Part shown: piece after piece, positions 17,316-25,908 of the stretch | Position numbering within the stretch: the first letter of the stretch is position 1 | Layout of the letters: each line of letters opens with the position of its first letter | Assembly: GCF_024748695.1 (NCBI RefSeq) | Contig: NZ_CP087176.1 | Coordinates: 5,945,501-6,009,500, forward strand | Reading direction: 5' to 3' | Length of the DNA stretch: 64,000 bases | Origin: Pseudomonas sp. B21-040 | GTDB lineage: Bacteria > Pseudomonadota > Gammaproteobacteria > Pseudomonadales > Pseudomonadaceae | Notes under the pieces: model-generated | Seen by the model: the letters and a program-made list of their open reading frames with translations, nothing else | Databases searched by the model: none | Told to the model about the DNA's origin: nothing | Translations under genes and position numbers: made by a program

Positions 17316-18002
17316 ATGCAAAGCCGCTCCCCGTCAGGTTCGCCTGTCGAGCCTGCTGCATCAAAGAGCCCCAAGGGTGAGCGCTCGAAACCGTCCGCGA
17401 AAAAACCATCGAGCTTCTACATGAAGCAGATGCGCGCGGGCCTGGCAGCCGCCGGTTATGTGAAACACGAGACTTGGGTGCTTCCCGAAAACCGAAGCTT
17501 GCTCAAGCAGATGGAGCAACAGCTACGCCAACCGATTCTGGCTGGCTCATTCATGTCGGAGAATTACATGAGCGCAGGCAACAACTGGAACATCGATAGC
17601 CTCTTCAACGCCCTGAAGGCCCTCGACGAAGTGGTTTCGAACGACATCACCCTTTCCCTTGTTCAAGGCTCCGAGTCCAGCATCAAGCTGGAAATGAACG
17701 ATTTCGGTGGCTTGCCGATTTACATCGCGGTGGTGGGCGATCAGATCATCGTGGATACCGTGCTGGTCGACGTTGAATCCATCCACGACGTGCCGGCCTT
17801 CAACGACGCCGTGTTGCGCAGCCGGGAAATGTTCCCGCTGTCCTCCATCGGTATCGAGTCCATGCCCAACGGCCAGGTCGTTTACAACATGTTCGGCGCG
17901 CTGAGTTCCGACTCCAGCCTGACCAACGTGGTGACCGAGGTGAAAACCCTGGTCGACAACGTCCAGCGTGCCAGCGAAGCCTTCGAACGCTTCTTCAAGT
18001 AA
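17316..18002 (+). CDS. yjfI: DUF2170 family protein (YjfI-like)
   Basis: A 228-residue soluble protein. The first 35 residues are a Ser/Pro/Lys-rich tail, then FYMKQMRAGLAAAGYVKHETWVL begins the conserved DUF2170 domain, with WVLPENRSLLKQMEQQLRQP and NWNIDSLFNALKALDE. It is longer than E. coli YjfI (about 133 residues). The ATG at 17316 has ggag eight bases upstream. It opens an operon whose next gene is a PspA homologue, as in E. coli yjfIJ. DUF2170 is associated with PspA-type membrane stress systems; biochemical role unknown. Confidence 0.82.
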   Translation: MQSRSPSGSPVEPAASKSPKGERSKPSAKKPSSFYMKQMRAGLAAAGYVKHETWVLPENRSLLKQMEQQLRQPILAGSFMSENYMSAGNNWNIDSLFNALKALDEVVSNDITLSLVQGSESSIKLEMNDFGGLPIYIAVVGDQIIVDTVLVDVESIHDVPAFNDAVLRSREMFPLSSIGIESMPNGQVVYNMFGALSSDSSLTNVVTEVKTLVDNVQRASEAFERFFK

Positions 18003-18023
18003 TTATCAGGAAAGGAAGATCCA

Positions 18024-18722
18024 ATGACTCAGTCCATCTGGAGCAAACTGTTCACCGCGCTGCGTGGCGGTGCCAGCGAAGTTGGCGAAGCAATCGTCGA
18101 CCAACAGGCCCTGCGCATCCTCGACCAGGAAATTCGCGATGCTGACAGCGCGCTGGCCAATGCCAAGCGCGAGCTGGTCACCATCATGGCCAAGCACAAA
18201 CTGTCGGCCGACCGCGTCAGCGAGTACCACGCCAAAATCAAGGACCTGGAATCCAAGGCCATGGCCGCGATCCAGGCCAACCGCGAAGACCTGGCGATGG
18301 AAGTGGCCGAAGCGATTTCGACCCTGACCAACGAACTCGATGTCGAGCAAAAGCAGGCCACCGAATTCGGCGGTTACGCGGACAACATGCGTAAAGACAT
18401 CACCAAGGCCGAAAACCGCATCAAGAGCCTGCGCCAGCAAGTGGACATGGCCAAGGCCCGCGAAAGCGTGCAGAAAGCCCAGGTCAGCGCCTCCATCGCC
18501 AGCGGCGGCGCCAACGGCAAGCTGGAAACCGCCGTCGGCACCCTGAACCGTTTGCAGGCCAAGCAGCAGCAACGCGCTGCAGAACTGGAAGCACAGGACC
18601 AACTGGCCGACGCCTCGACTGGCACCGATCTGGAACGCAAACTGCGCGAAGCCGGCATCACGCCGAACGAAGGCAGCGCCAACGCGATCCTGGAACGCCT
18701 GAAGCAAAAGTCGGCCGAGTAA
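18024..18722 (+). CDS. yjfJ: PspA/IM30 family protein (YjfJ-like)
   Basis: A 232-residue almost wholly helical protein. It has an amphipathic N-terminus (MTQSIWSKLFTALRGGASE) for membrane contact, the IVDQQALRILDQEIRDAD segment typical of PspA/Vipp1, and long coiled coils to about residue 200. Proteins of this kind polymerise on stressed inner membranes. It lies 21 bases after the DUF2170 gene, and gaaaggaag is its ribosome site. The hairpin terminator after it may make pspA and yjfI more abundant than the genes further down. Confidence 0.9.
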   Translation: MTQSIWSKLFTALRGGASEVGEAIVDQQALRILDQEIRDADSALANAKRELVTIMAKHKLSADRVSEYHAKIKDLESKAMAAIQANREDLAMEVAEAISTLTNELDVEQKQATEFGGYADNMRKDITKAENRIKSLRQQVDMAKARESVQKAQVSASIASGGANGKLETAVGTLNRLQAKQQQRAAELEAQDQLADASTGTDLERKLREAGITPNEGSANAILERLKQKSAE

Positions 18723-18741
18723 TCGACCCGGCAACACCCCG

Positions 18742-18773
18742 AAAAGAAGGGCATTGATTGCCCTTCTTTTTTT
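18742..18773 (+). terminator. Intra-operon terminator after the pspA-like gene
   Basis: aaaagaagggca (18742-18753) pairs with tgcccttctttt (18759-18770) around ttgat, with seven T residues at 18767-18773. It is a strong intrinsic terminator placed inside the gene run, so downstream genes need read-through or their own promoter. Confidence 0.85.
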
Positions 18774-18788
18774 GAGTCGAGGGCAACG

Positions 18789-19352
18789 ATGGACACCCTG
18801 AAGGGTTTCAAGATTATCGCCGGCCTGGCCATCGTCATGGTCGCGCTGCAAGTGATCAATTTCGCCACCGGTTACAGCCTTATGGCGTTCGGCCTGGTTC
18901 CCAGAACCGTGCATGGACTGATGGGCATCGTCACTTCACCTTTTTTGCACGCGTCCTTCTCGCACCTGAGCGCCAACCTGATTGCCTTTTTGGTACTGGG
19001 TACGCTGGTGATCGTCGATGGGCTCAATCGGTTCATGGCCGTCAGCGCCATCATTATTCTGCTGGGCGGCTCGCTGGTCTGGCTGTTCGGTTTTACCGGC
19101 GTACACATTGGCGCCAGCGGTTGGGTTTTCGGGCTGTGGGCGTACATTCTGTCGCGCGCCTGGTTCCAGAAGAGCTGGGGCAACGTTATGACGGCAGGCC
19201 TCGTTGCCTTGTTGTACGGCGGATTGGTCTTTGGCTTCCTGCCTCGTCGGGGCATTTCATTCGAAGGGCATCTGTTCGGGGCATTCGCCGGTTTTATTGC
19301 AGCCAAGGTACTTCTATCTGCACCACGCAGCAGGTTTAATGCCGCCCGTTAA
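18789..19352 (+). CDS. Rhomboid family intramembrane serine protease
   Basis: A 187-residue membrane protein of about six spans. It shows the rhomboid signatures HASFSHLSANLIAFLVLG, the Ser motif GASGWVFG (Ser near residue 112) and the catalytic His in FEGHLFGAFAGFIAAK (near 160). The minimal Ser-His dyad is thus complete. The gene sits 66 bases after the PspA gene, beyond an intrinsic terminator, and is followed by a channel gene. It is not part of the E. coli yjf cluster, so it is an addition to this operon. A likely job is cutting a membrane protein under envelope stress; this is inference. Confidence 0.85.
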   Translation: MDTLKGFKIIAGLAIVMVALQVINFATGYSLMAFGLVPRTVHGLMGIVTSPFLHASFSHLSANLIAFLVLGTLVIVDGLNRFMAVSAIIILLGGSLVWLFGFTGVHIGASGWVFGLWAYILSRAWFQKSWGNVMTAGLVALLYGGLVFGFLPRRGISFEGHLFGAFAGFIAAKVLLSAPRSRFNAAR

Positions 19353-19423
19353 CGCATTCGGGCACACCGACACCGAGGCGATGACTTCGCCAGGAACGCG
19401 TGCCCCACAGAGTCAGGGACGAA

Positions 19424-20458
19424 ATGTCGATATTCCTTTTATTACGCCTGTATGCCTCGTCCCTGTTCCACCGTTTCGGCTGGGCGGGCCTGGTGATTGC
19501 GTTGGGCATCCACCTGACCACCGCCTGGCTGGGGCTGGTGTTGCTGGGCGAACATCAGCTCACCACCCCCGCCACGTTTACCTACTTCTATCTCACCACC
19601 ACGCTGACCGTCGGCTATGGCGACCTCGCGCCGCAGACCTCGGCCGGGCGGATTTTCGTGGCGACCTGGGTCATGCTCGGCGGCATTGCGCTGCTGACAG
19701 CGGCGATTGGCAAAACCACCAGCAGTGTTATCGATGCATGGAGAAAAGGCATGAAGGGCAAAGGAGATTTCACCGGTAAGGTCGGCCATACGGTTCTCAT
19801 CGGCTGGGAAGGCGCGTGCAGCGAACGGGTCATTGAATTGTTGTTGCAGGACGAAACCTCCAACGACAACCTGATCGTGATTTGCGATTGCACCCTTGAA
19901 GAAAACCCCATGCCGGGCAAGGCCAGCTTCATCAAAGGTGACAGCCTGTCCTCGGCGGCGTTATTACTGCGCGCCGGTGTTCCGGGTGCCGAGCGCGTGC
20001 TGGTGCGAACCCCGTCAGACGATTTGACCCTGGCCACCGTGCTGGCGGTCAATCAACTGAACCCCATCGGGCACGTGGTCGCGCATTTCAATGAAAGCGA
20101 AATCGCCGCACTCGCCAGCGCCTACGCCCCCACCCTGGAATGCACCTCAAGCATGGCCATCGAGATGCTGGTGCGCGCCTCTCAGGACCCGGGATCGTCC
20201 ATGGTCATCAATGAGTTGCTGTGCGTGGGTGAAGGCGCCACCCAATACCTGATGAAACTGCCCGAAACGTATGAGGCCACCTTTGGTGACTTGTACGCGC
20301 AGATGAAAGAACGCCATAACGCCACCCTCATCGGCTATCGCGCCAAAGGCGCCCAACACCCTTCGATCAACCCGCCCAACGCGACACGCGTTGAGGGCGG
20401 CGAACTCTTCTACATCGCCTCCACTCGCCTCAAGGAGATCTCCCATGGGATGGTTTAA
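19424..20458 (+). CDS. Potassium-channel-like protein with TrkA-N type domain
   Basis: A 344-residue protein. Two hydrophobic spans enclose a pore loop with the K+ selectivity filter TVGYGD (about residue 65). A cytosolic Rossmann-like RCK/TrkA-N domain follows (GKVGHTVLIGWEGACSERV, then GDSLSSAALLRAGV-like and VLVRTPSDDLTLATVLAVNQ). I start at ATG 19424 (MSIFLLLRL), which has aggga nearby; a GTG 24 bases upstream is less likely. It overlaps the next gene by 14 bases. It is inserted between the pspA and DUF2491 genes and probably links ion flux to membrane stress. Confidence 0.85.
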   Translation: MSIFLLLRLYASSLFHRFGWAGLVIALGIHLTTAWLGLVLLGEHQLTTPATFTYFYLTTTLTVGYGDLAPQTSAGRIFVATWVMLGGIALLTAAIGKTTSSVIDAWRKGMKGKGDFTGKVGHTVLIGWEGACSERVIELLLQDETSNDNLIVICDCTLEENPMPGKASFIKGDSLSSAALLLRAGVPGAERVLVRTPSDDLTLATVLAVNQLNPIGHVVAHFNESEIAALASAYAPTLECTSSMAIEMLVRASQDPGSSMVINELLCVGEGATQYLMKLPETYEATFGDLYAQMKERHNATLIGYRAKGAQHPSINPPNATRVEGGELFYIASTRLKEISHGMV

Positions 20459-21119
20459 ACAGTTGATGGGGCTTGAGGCCCCGAACGCGAATACCGATTC
20501 GAAATGGACCGCCAGTGAAACCCTGCCGGCAGCGGGCCCACTGGGCCTGGGGTTGGGCAAAGGTGTGATGTTCGACACCAGCCTGAAATTGTTGCTCGAC
20601 GGCAACACCACCGTGACGATTCCGGGTTCCCAGCAGATCTGGAGCAACGGCACCATCGATCTCGGGCAGTCTACCTGGCTCTCGCGCTACTACATGAACG
20701 ACGAAGAATACTGGCTGCAGGTGCACACCACCGGCGATATCGCCGGGCAGGTCGAGTCGGTGATCCTGTTCAACTACCTCAGCTACATCACCATCAGCAG
20801 CGAGGCGGAATTGCGCCGACTGGCCGGCCCGCAAAGCCTGATCGGCTTGCCGACCTACACCCACAACGGCGTCGAATACACCCGCGAATGGGGCACCGAG
20901 AATGGCCAGACCGAATTGGTGGCGCTGAGCGAACAGCTGAAAAACCCGGAGGACGCCTACAGCATCGAGCACCGTTCAATGCTGTACGCCCGCGAAACCG
21001 GCCTGACCGATCGCCGGGAATTCCTGCTGTTCTCCGTCGAAGAAGACGCTGAAGGCACCATCAGTTTGAGCACGTCGCTGGGTGTCTCGCTGTACACCAC
21101 CGACCTGAACACTTTTTAA
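20445..21119 (+). CDS. yjfK: DUF2491 family protein (YjfK-like)
   Basis: A 224-residue cytosolic protein beginning MGWFKQLMGLEA, with LGLGLGKGVMFDTSLKLLL, WSNGTIDLGQSTWLSRYYM and EREF-like REFLLFSVEED segments of DUF2491. The ATG at 20445 is inside the end of the channel gene (14-base overlap) and follows aaggag. No catalytic motif is recognised. In E. coli the homologue yjfK follows the PspA-like yjfJ, and here the two are separated by the rhomboid and channel genes. Confidence 0.82.
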   Translation: MGWFKQLMGLEAPNANTDSKWTASETLPAAGPLGLGLGKGVMFDTSLKLLLDGNTTVTIPGSQQIWSNGTIDLGQSTWLSRYYMNDEEYWLQVHTTGDIAGQVESVILFNYLSYITISSEAELRRLAGPQSLIGLPTYTHNGVEYTREWGTENGQTELVALSEQLKNPEDAYSIEHRSMLYARETGLTDRREFLLFSVEEDAEGTISLSTSLGVSLYTTDLNTF

Positions 21120-21133
21120 CAAGGAAGACGTCC

Positions 21134-21562
21134 ATGCTAGAAGCACTCTCCATCTCTCTGAACCCGGCGGCTGTGCTCGGGTTTGTTTCGTACATCCTCG
21201 GCGCCGCTGTGTTGTTCGCGCTGTTCCAGTTCATCTACACCCGCATCACGCCGCACAAAGAGTTCGAACTGATCCGCTCGGGCAACGTGGCGGCCGCCAT
21301 CGCCCTCGGTGGTGCCATCATTGGTTTCGCCATCCCGGCCAGCAATGTGATTGCCTATTCGATCAGCCTGCTCGACTTCGTTGTCTGGGCCGTCATCGCC
21401 GCATTCGTGCAACTGCTGGCGTTCTTGATGACCAGCCTGGTACTCAAAGGCACCTCGGAGCGCATCAAAAAAGGTGAAATCGCCGCGGGCATTTATGTGG
21501 CGGCAGTGGCCATCAGCGTCGGCATGCTCAACGCCGCGTGCATGACCCCTTCCCAGAACTGA
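21134..21562 (+). CDS. yjfL: DUF350 membrane protein (YjfL-like)
   Basis: A 142-residue protein with four hydrophobic spans (around residues 15-35, 55-75, 85-105 and 120-138). It carries the repeat-like DUF350 segments FELIRSGNVAAAIALGGAII and IKKGEIAAGIYVAAVAISVG, showing an internal duplication of a two-helix unit. It lies 14 bases after the DUF2491 gene with aaggaag as ribosome site. DUF350 proteins are small inner-membrane proteins of unknown function found with YjfC-type ligases. Confidence 0.85.
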   Translation: MLEALSISLNPAAVLGFVSYILGAAVLFALFQFIYTRITPHKEFELIRSGNVAAAIALGGAIIGFAIPASNVIAYSISLLDFVVWAVIAAFVQLLAFLMTSLVLKGTSERIKKGEIAAGIYVAAVAISVGMLNAACMTPSQN

Positions 21563-21581
21563 TCGCGCAGCGGAGATTTCG

Positions 21582-22301
21582 ATGAAACGAAGCAAGTACG
21601 TTCAGCTCTCGCTGGCCGCATCGGTCGCCATGGCGATATCCGGTTGCGGGCCAACGGAAAAAACCTATGCGGTGCAGAAGAAGTACAACTTCCAGTCCGT
21701 CCAGCAATGCGCCGATGAAAAACTCCCGGTGGACGTCTGCTCCGATGCCTACATGAGCGCCATGGCCGAGCATCGTCGCATTGCCCCGGTGTACGACAAC
21801 CAGGCCGATTGCGATGCCGATTTTGTCGCCGACTGGTGCCAGCAGGACTCGACCGGCAAGTTCATCCCCAGGCTGGGCGGCTTCGAGCTGACCGCTGATG
21901 GCCAGGTGACGCAATCCCAGGTGGACGCCGCCAAGGCACAACTGCCGGCCTCGGAAGCCAACACCGGCGGCTCGGGGTTTTCCACCAGCAGCCTGCTGAC
22001 CGGGCTGTTGATCGGCAACATGCTGAGCAACAACCGCAACAGCTATTACTCCCAACCGGTCTACCGCTACCGCGATGATCGCGGCAACTATGGCTCCTCA
22101 ACCCTCAACCAACGCATCGCCAACGGTTCGACGTTCAACCGGTCCAACCAGGCGAAGTACGGCGGCAGCGGCAGCTACAGCAACACCATCAGCAAATCGG
22201 CAAGCAAGCCGGTTTCTTCCGTTGCCTCGTCGACGTCGCGTGGCGGTTTCGGCAGCAAGGCCAGCGCACGCAGCGGCTGGGGCGGCGGGTCGAGCAGTTA
22301 A
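21582..22301 (+). CDS. yjfM: DUF1190 lipoprotein (YjfM-like)
   Basis: A 239-residue exported lipoprotein. The signal peptide MKRSKYVQLSLAASVAMA is followed by the lipobox ISGC (Cys22). The mature N-terminal half has six Cys (QQCADEKLP, VDVCSDAY, ADCDADF, DWCQQ), probably as disulfides. The last 90 residues are low-complexity Ser/Gly/Asn/Tyr-rich, ending RSGWGGGSSS. Such a tail is typical of DUF1190. It lies in the yjf gene order between DUF350 and the ligase, and probably sits in the periplasm or outer membrane. Confidence 0.83.
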   Translation: MKRSKYVQLSLAASVAMAISGCGPTEKTYAVQKKYNFQSVQQCADEKLPVDVCSDAYMSAMAEHRRIAPVYDNQADCDADFVADWCQQDSTGKFIPRLGGFELTADGQVTQSQVDAAKAQLPASEANTGGSGFSTSSLLTGLLIGNMLSNNRNSYYSQPVYRYRDDRGNYGSSTLNQRIANGSTFNRSNQAKYGGSGSYSNTISKSASKPVSSVASSTSRGGFGSKASARSGWGGGSSS

Positions 22302-22313
22302 GGAAACCGGGCC

Positions 22314-23471
22314 ATGAAGAAGATCCATTGCGCAGAGCGTCATGACTGGAAACAGACCGCCGAAGGTCTCGGCTTTCTGTTTCACACCATCGATGGCGAA
22401 CCCTATTGGGACGAGAGCGCGTATTACCAGTTCACGCTCAAGCAAATCGAAAACGATCTGGAGGACCCGACCACCGAGATCCATGAGATGTGCATGGACC
22501 TGGTGGCCCGCGTGGTTCAGAGCGAGGAGTTGCTGGAACGCCTGAGTATTCCGTCGGCGTTCTACGACATGATTCGCACATCATGGCTTGAAGGTCACCC
22601 GCACCTGTATGGGCGCATGGACTTCTCCTACAACGGCACCGGGCCGGCCAAGTTGCTGGAACTCAACTACGACACGCCGACCAGCTTGTATGAGGCGGCG
22701 GCGTTTCAATGGGGCTGGCTGGAGCAATGCATCGAACGCGGCTTGCTGCCCAAGCATGCCGACCAGTTCAATAGCATCGACACCAAACTCCATCAGGCCT
22801 TTGCTCAACTGCAGCTCAAACAGCCCTTCTATTTCGCCTCGATGAAACACTCGGTCGAAGACAAGGGCACCACCGACTATTTGCGACTGGTCGCGGAAAA
22901 GGTCGGCATAGAATCCCGGCACATCGATATCGAAGACATCGGCCTCACCAGCGACGGACGATTCGTCGATCTCGAAGATCGCTGGATCCCGCACTTGTTC
23001 AAGCTGCATGCCTGGGAATTCATTTTCCACGAGCCCTTCGGCGCCGCGATTACCCAGAGTGACACCCAGTTTTTCGAGCCGGCGTGGAAATCCACCATCT
23101 CCAACAAGGGCATCCTGCCGTTGCTGTGGGAGTTCAACAAAGGTCACCCGAACCTGCTCGCCGCTCACCTGGACACGGATCCGAACAAAGCGGTGCCCAA
23201 GGGCTGGGTGCGTAAACCGTTCTTCTCCCGTGAAGGCGCCAACATCGAGCTGCAAACGGCCGATGGCCTGATCGTCAAAGAAGATGGGCCCTACACGGAT
23301 GCGCCGTTTATCCTCCAGGAGTTCGCCCCGCTGCCGAAGTTTGGCGACAGCTATACGCTGATTGGCTCTTGGGTGATTGGCGATCAGGCCGCCGGTATTG
23401 GCGTGCGGGAAGACAACAGTTTGATCACCAAGGATTCGAGCCGGTTTTTGCCGCACCTGATACTCGACTGA
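22314..23471 (+). CDS. yjfC: Glutathionylspermidine synthase-like ATP-grasp ligase (YjfC-like)
   Basis: A 385-residue protein matching the C-terminal synthetase half of glutathionylspermidine synthase (GspS). Visible family segments are YGRMDFSYNG, GPAKLLELNYDTPTSLYEAA, GILPLLWEFNKGHPNL, KPFFSREGANIEL and the acidic DGPYTDAPFILQEF. There is no amidase domain, as in YjfC. It would join an amino group of a polyamine or amine to a peptide carboxyl using ATP, but the substrates are not known. It lies 12 bases after the lipoprotein gene and closes the operon. Confidence 0.87.
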   Translation: MKKIHCAERHDWKQTAEGLGFLFHTIDGEPYWDESAYYQFTLKQIENDLEDPTTEIHEMCMDLVARVVQSEELLERLSIPSAFYDMIRTSWLEGHPHLYGRMDFSYNGTGPAKLLELNYDTPTSLYEAAAFQWGWLEQCIERGLLPKHADQFNSIDTKLHQAFAQLQLKQPFYFASMKHSVEDKGTTDYLRLVAEKVGIESRHIDIEDIGLTSDGRFVDLEDRWIPHLFKLHAWEFIFHEPFGAAITQSDTQFFEPAWKSTISNKGILPLLWEFNKGHPNLLAAHLDTDPNKAVPKGWVRKPFFSREGANIELQTADGLIVKEDGPYTDAPFILQEFAPLPKFGDSYTLIGSWVIGDQAAGIGVREDNSLITKDSSRFLPHLILD

Positions 23472-23629
23472 GCAATACGTCGTGCATAAGAAACCCCGGT
23501 GCCGTGCATCGGGCGTTCGGGTGAAAACAGGGCTAAACCAAGGTCAAGACGAGACAACGACAAGACTTACGCCCGAAAAGCCGGATAATGGCGGCCAATT
23601 CGTCTAGCCCGTTATTCTGGTAATCCCCC

Positions 23630-25834
23630 ATGGAAATCAAGGTCAACTTTCTCGACAACCTTCGGCTTGAAGCAAAGTTCGATGACTTCACGGTGGTGGC
23701 CGACCAGCCTATTCGCTACAAGGGCGATGGCTCGGCACCGGGTCCGTTCGATTACTTTCTGGCTTCGTCGGCGTTGTGTGCGGCTTATTTCGTGAAGTTG
23801 TACTGCGACACTCGCAGTATTCCCACCGATAACATCCGCCTGTCGCAGAACAACATTGTTGATCCGGAAAACCGCTACAACCAGATTTTCAAGATTCAGG
23901 TCGAGTTGCCGGCAGACATCTCCGACAAGGACCGCCAGGGCATCCTGCGCTCCATCGACCGTTGCACCGTGAAAAAAGTGGTGCAAGCCGGGCCTGAGTT
24001 TGTGATCGAAGAAGTGGAAAACCTCGACGCCGATGCCCAGGCGTTGCTGATGCCTGCTTCTAACTCAGAGGCGAGCACTTATATTGCCGGCAAGGACCTG
24101 CCGCTGGAGCAGACCATCGCCAACATGTCGGCCATCCTCGCTGACCTGGGCATGAAGATTGAAATCGCTTCGTGGCGCAATATCGTTCCCAACGTGTGGT
24201 CGCTGCACATCCGCGATGCGCACTCGCCAATGTGTTTCACCAATGGCAAGGGCACGACCAAAGAAGGCGCGTTGGCGTCGGCGCTGGGCGAGTTTATCGA
24301 GCGACTCAACTGCAACTTCTTCTACAACGACCAGTTCTGGGGCGAAGACATCGCCAACGCGCCGTTTGTGCATTACCCGGACGAACGCTGGTTCAAGCCT
24401 GGTCGCAAAGATGCGCTGCCGACTGAAATTCTCGACGAACACTGCCTGAAAATTTACAACCGGGACGGCGAGCTGCGTGGTTCCCATCTGATCGACACCA
24501 ACTCGGGCAATGAAGAGCGTGGCATTTGCTCGCTGCCATTCGTGCGTCAGTCGGACGGCGAGGTGGTGTATTTCCCGTCCAACCTGATTGAAAACCTGTT
24601 CCTCAGCAATGGCATGAGCGCCGGCAACACGCTGGCCGAAGCCCAGGTGCAGTGCCTGTCGGAGATCTTCGAACGCGCGGTCAAACGCGAAATCATCGAA
24701 GGTGAGTTTGCCCTGCCGGATGTGCCAGCCGATGTGTTGGCGAAGTACCCGGGGATTCTCGCCGGGATTCAGGCGCTGGAAGAGCAAGGGTTCCCCGTGC
24801 TGGTGAAGGATGCGTCCCTGGGCGGCGAATTCCCGGTGATGTGCGTCACGCTGATGAACCCGCGCACCGGCGGTGTGTTCGCCTCGTTCGGCGCGCACCC
24901 AAGCCTGGAAGTGGCACTGGAGCGCAGCCTGACCGAATTGTTGCAGGGCCGTAGCTTCGAAGGCCTCAACGATCTGCCTCAGCCGACGTTTGAAGGTCAT
25001 GCGGTGACCGAGCCGAATAACTTCGTCGAGCACTTCATCGACTCCAGCGGCGTGGTGTCGTGGCGCTTCTTCAGTGCCAAATCAGACTACGAATTCGTGG
25101 AGTGGGACTTCTCCGGCCAGGGTGAAAACTCGAATGCCGAGGAAGCCGCGACCCTGTTCGGCATTCTCGAAGGCATGGGCAAGCAAGTGTACATGGCGGT
25201 CTACGAGCACATCGGCGCCAAGGCGTGCCGCATCCTGGTGCCGGACTACTCGGAAATCTATCCCGTGGACGATCTGATCTGGGATAACACCAACAAAGCG
25301 CTGTTCTTCCGCGCCGATATCCTCAACCTGCATCGTCTGGACGAAGAAGAACTGCAATCGCTGGTTGAGCGTCTGGTGGAAAGTGAGCTGGACGACTACA
25401 CCGACATCACCAGCTTGATCGGCATCGAATTTGACGACAACACGGCGTGGGGCCAACTGACGATTCTTGAGTTGAAGCTGCTGATTTATCTCGCCTTGCA
25501 GCAATTCGAAGAGGCGAAAGAGGCAGTGGAAATGTTCCTGCAGTACAACGACAACACGGTTGAGCGCGGCTTGTTCTACCAGGCCGTCAATGTGGTGCTG
25601 GAAATGAAGCTGGACGAAGACCTGGAACTGGAAGACTACGAGGCCAATTTCCGCCGGATGTTTGGCAACGAGCGCACGGATGCAGCGATCGGCTCGGTGG
25701 ACGGCAGCGTGCGTTTCCATGGCTTGACGCCGACCAGCATGAAACTGGAGGGGCTCGACAGGCACCTGCGGTTGATCGATAGCTACAAGAAACTGCACTC
25801 GGCGCGGGCCAATGTGACCACGTTATCCCGTTAA
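23630..25834 (+). CDS. ycaO: OsmC domain / YcaO domain fusion protein
   Basis: A 734-residue fusion. Residues 1-145 are OsmC-like, keeping both redox cysteines (Cys50 in ASSALCAAY and Cys112 in SIDRCTVKKV). Residues 160 onward are a YcaO domain with GKGTTKEGALASALGEFIER, NSGNEERGICSLPF, QCLSEIFERAVKREII and FASFGAHPSLEVALERSLTE, which hold the ATP-binding Glu residues. The final 150 residues resemble the C-terminal extension of E. coli YcaO, which assists RimO-dependent methylthiolation of ribosomal protein S12. E. coli YcaO lacks the OsmC part. The gene has its own transcription unit ending in a terminator shared with ssb. Confidence 0.88.
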   Translation: MEIKVNFLDNLRLEAKFDDFTVVADQPIRYKGDGSAPGPFDYFLASSALCAAYFVKLYCDTRSIPTDNIRLSQNNIVDPENRYNQIFKIQVELPADISDKDRQGILRSIDRCTVKKVVQAGPEFVIEEVENLDADAQALLMPASNSEASTYIAGKDLPLEQTIANMSAILADLGMKIEIASWRNIVPNVWSLHIRDAHSPMCFTNGKGTTKEGALASALGEFIERLNCNFFYNDQFWGEDIANAPFVHYPDERWFKPGRKDALPTEILDEHCLKIYNRDGELRGSHLIDTNSGNEERGICSLPFVRQSDGEVVYFPSNLIENLFLSNGMSAGNTLAEAQVQCLSEIFERAVKREIIEGEFALPDVPADVLAKYPGILAGIQALEEQGFPVLVKDASLGGEFPVMCVTLMNPRTGGVFASFGAHPSLEVALERSLTELLQGRSFEGLNDLPQPTFEGHAVTEPNNFVEHFIDSSGVVSWRFFSAKSDYEFVEWDFSGQGENSNAEEAATLFGILEGMGKQVYMAVYEHIGAKACRILVPDYSEIYPVDDLIWDNTNKALFFRADILNLHRLDEEELQSLVERLVESELDDYTDITSLIGIEFDDNTAWGQLTILELKLLIYLALQQFEEAKEAVEMFLQYNDNTVERGLFYQAVNVVLEMKLDEDLELEDYEANFRRMFGNERTDAAIGSVDGSVRFHGLTPTSMKLEGLDRHLRLIDSYKKLHSARANVTTLSR

Positions 25835-25844
25835 CAGCGCCCAC

Positions 25845-25882
25845 AAAAAAAGCGAAGCCAGATCAATGGCTTCGCTTTTTTT
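25845..25882. terminator. Bidirectional terminator between ycaO and ssb
   Basis: aaaaaaagcgaagcca (25845-25860) pairs perfectly with tggcttcgcttttttt (25867-25882) around gatcaa. A runs on one side and T runs on the other serve the two convergent genes. Confidence 0.93.
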
Positions 25883-25908
25883 GTTTACGGTTCTGAAAAA
25901 GCTACGGA

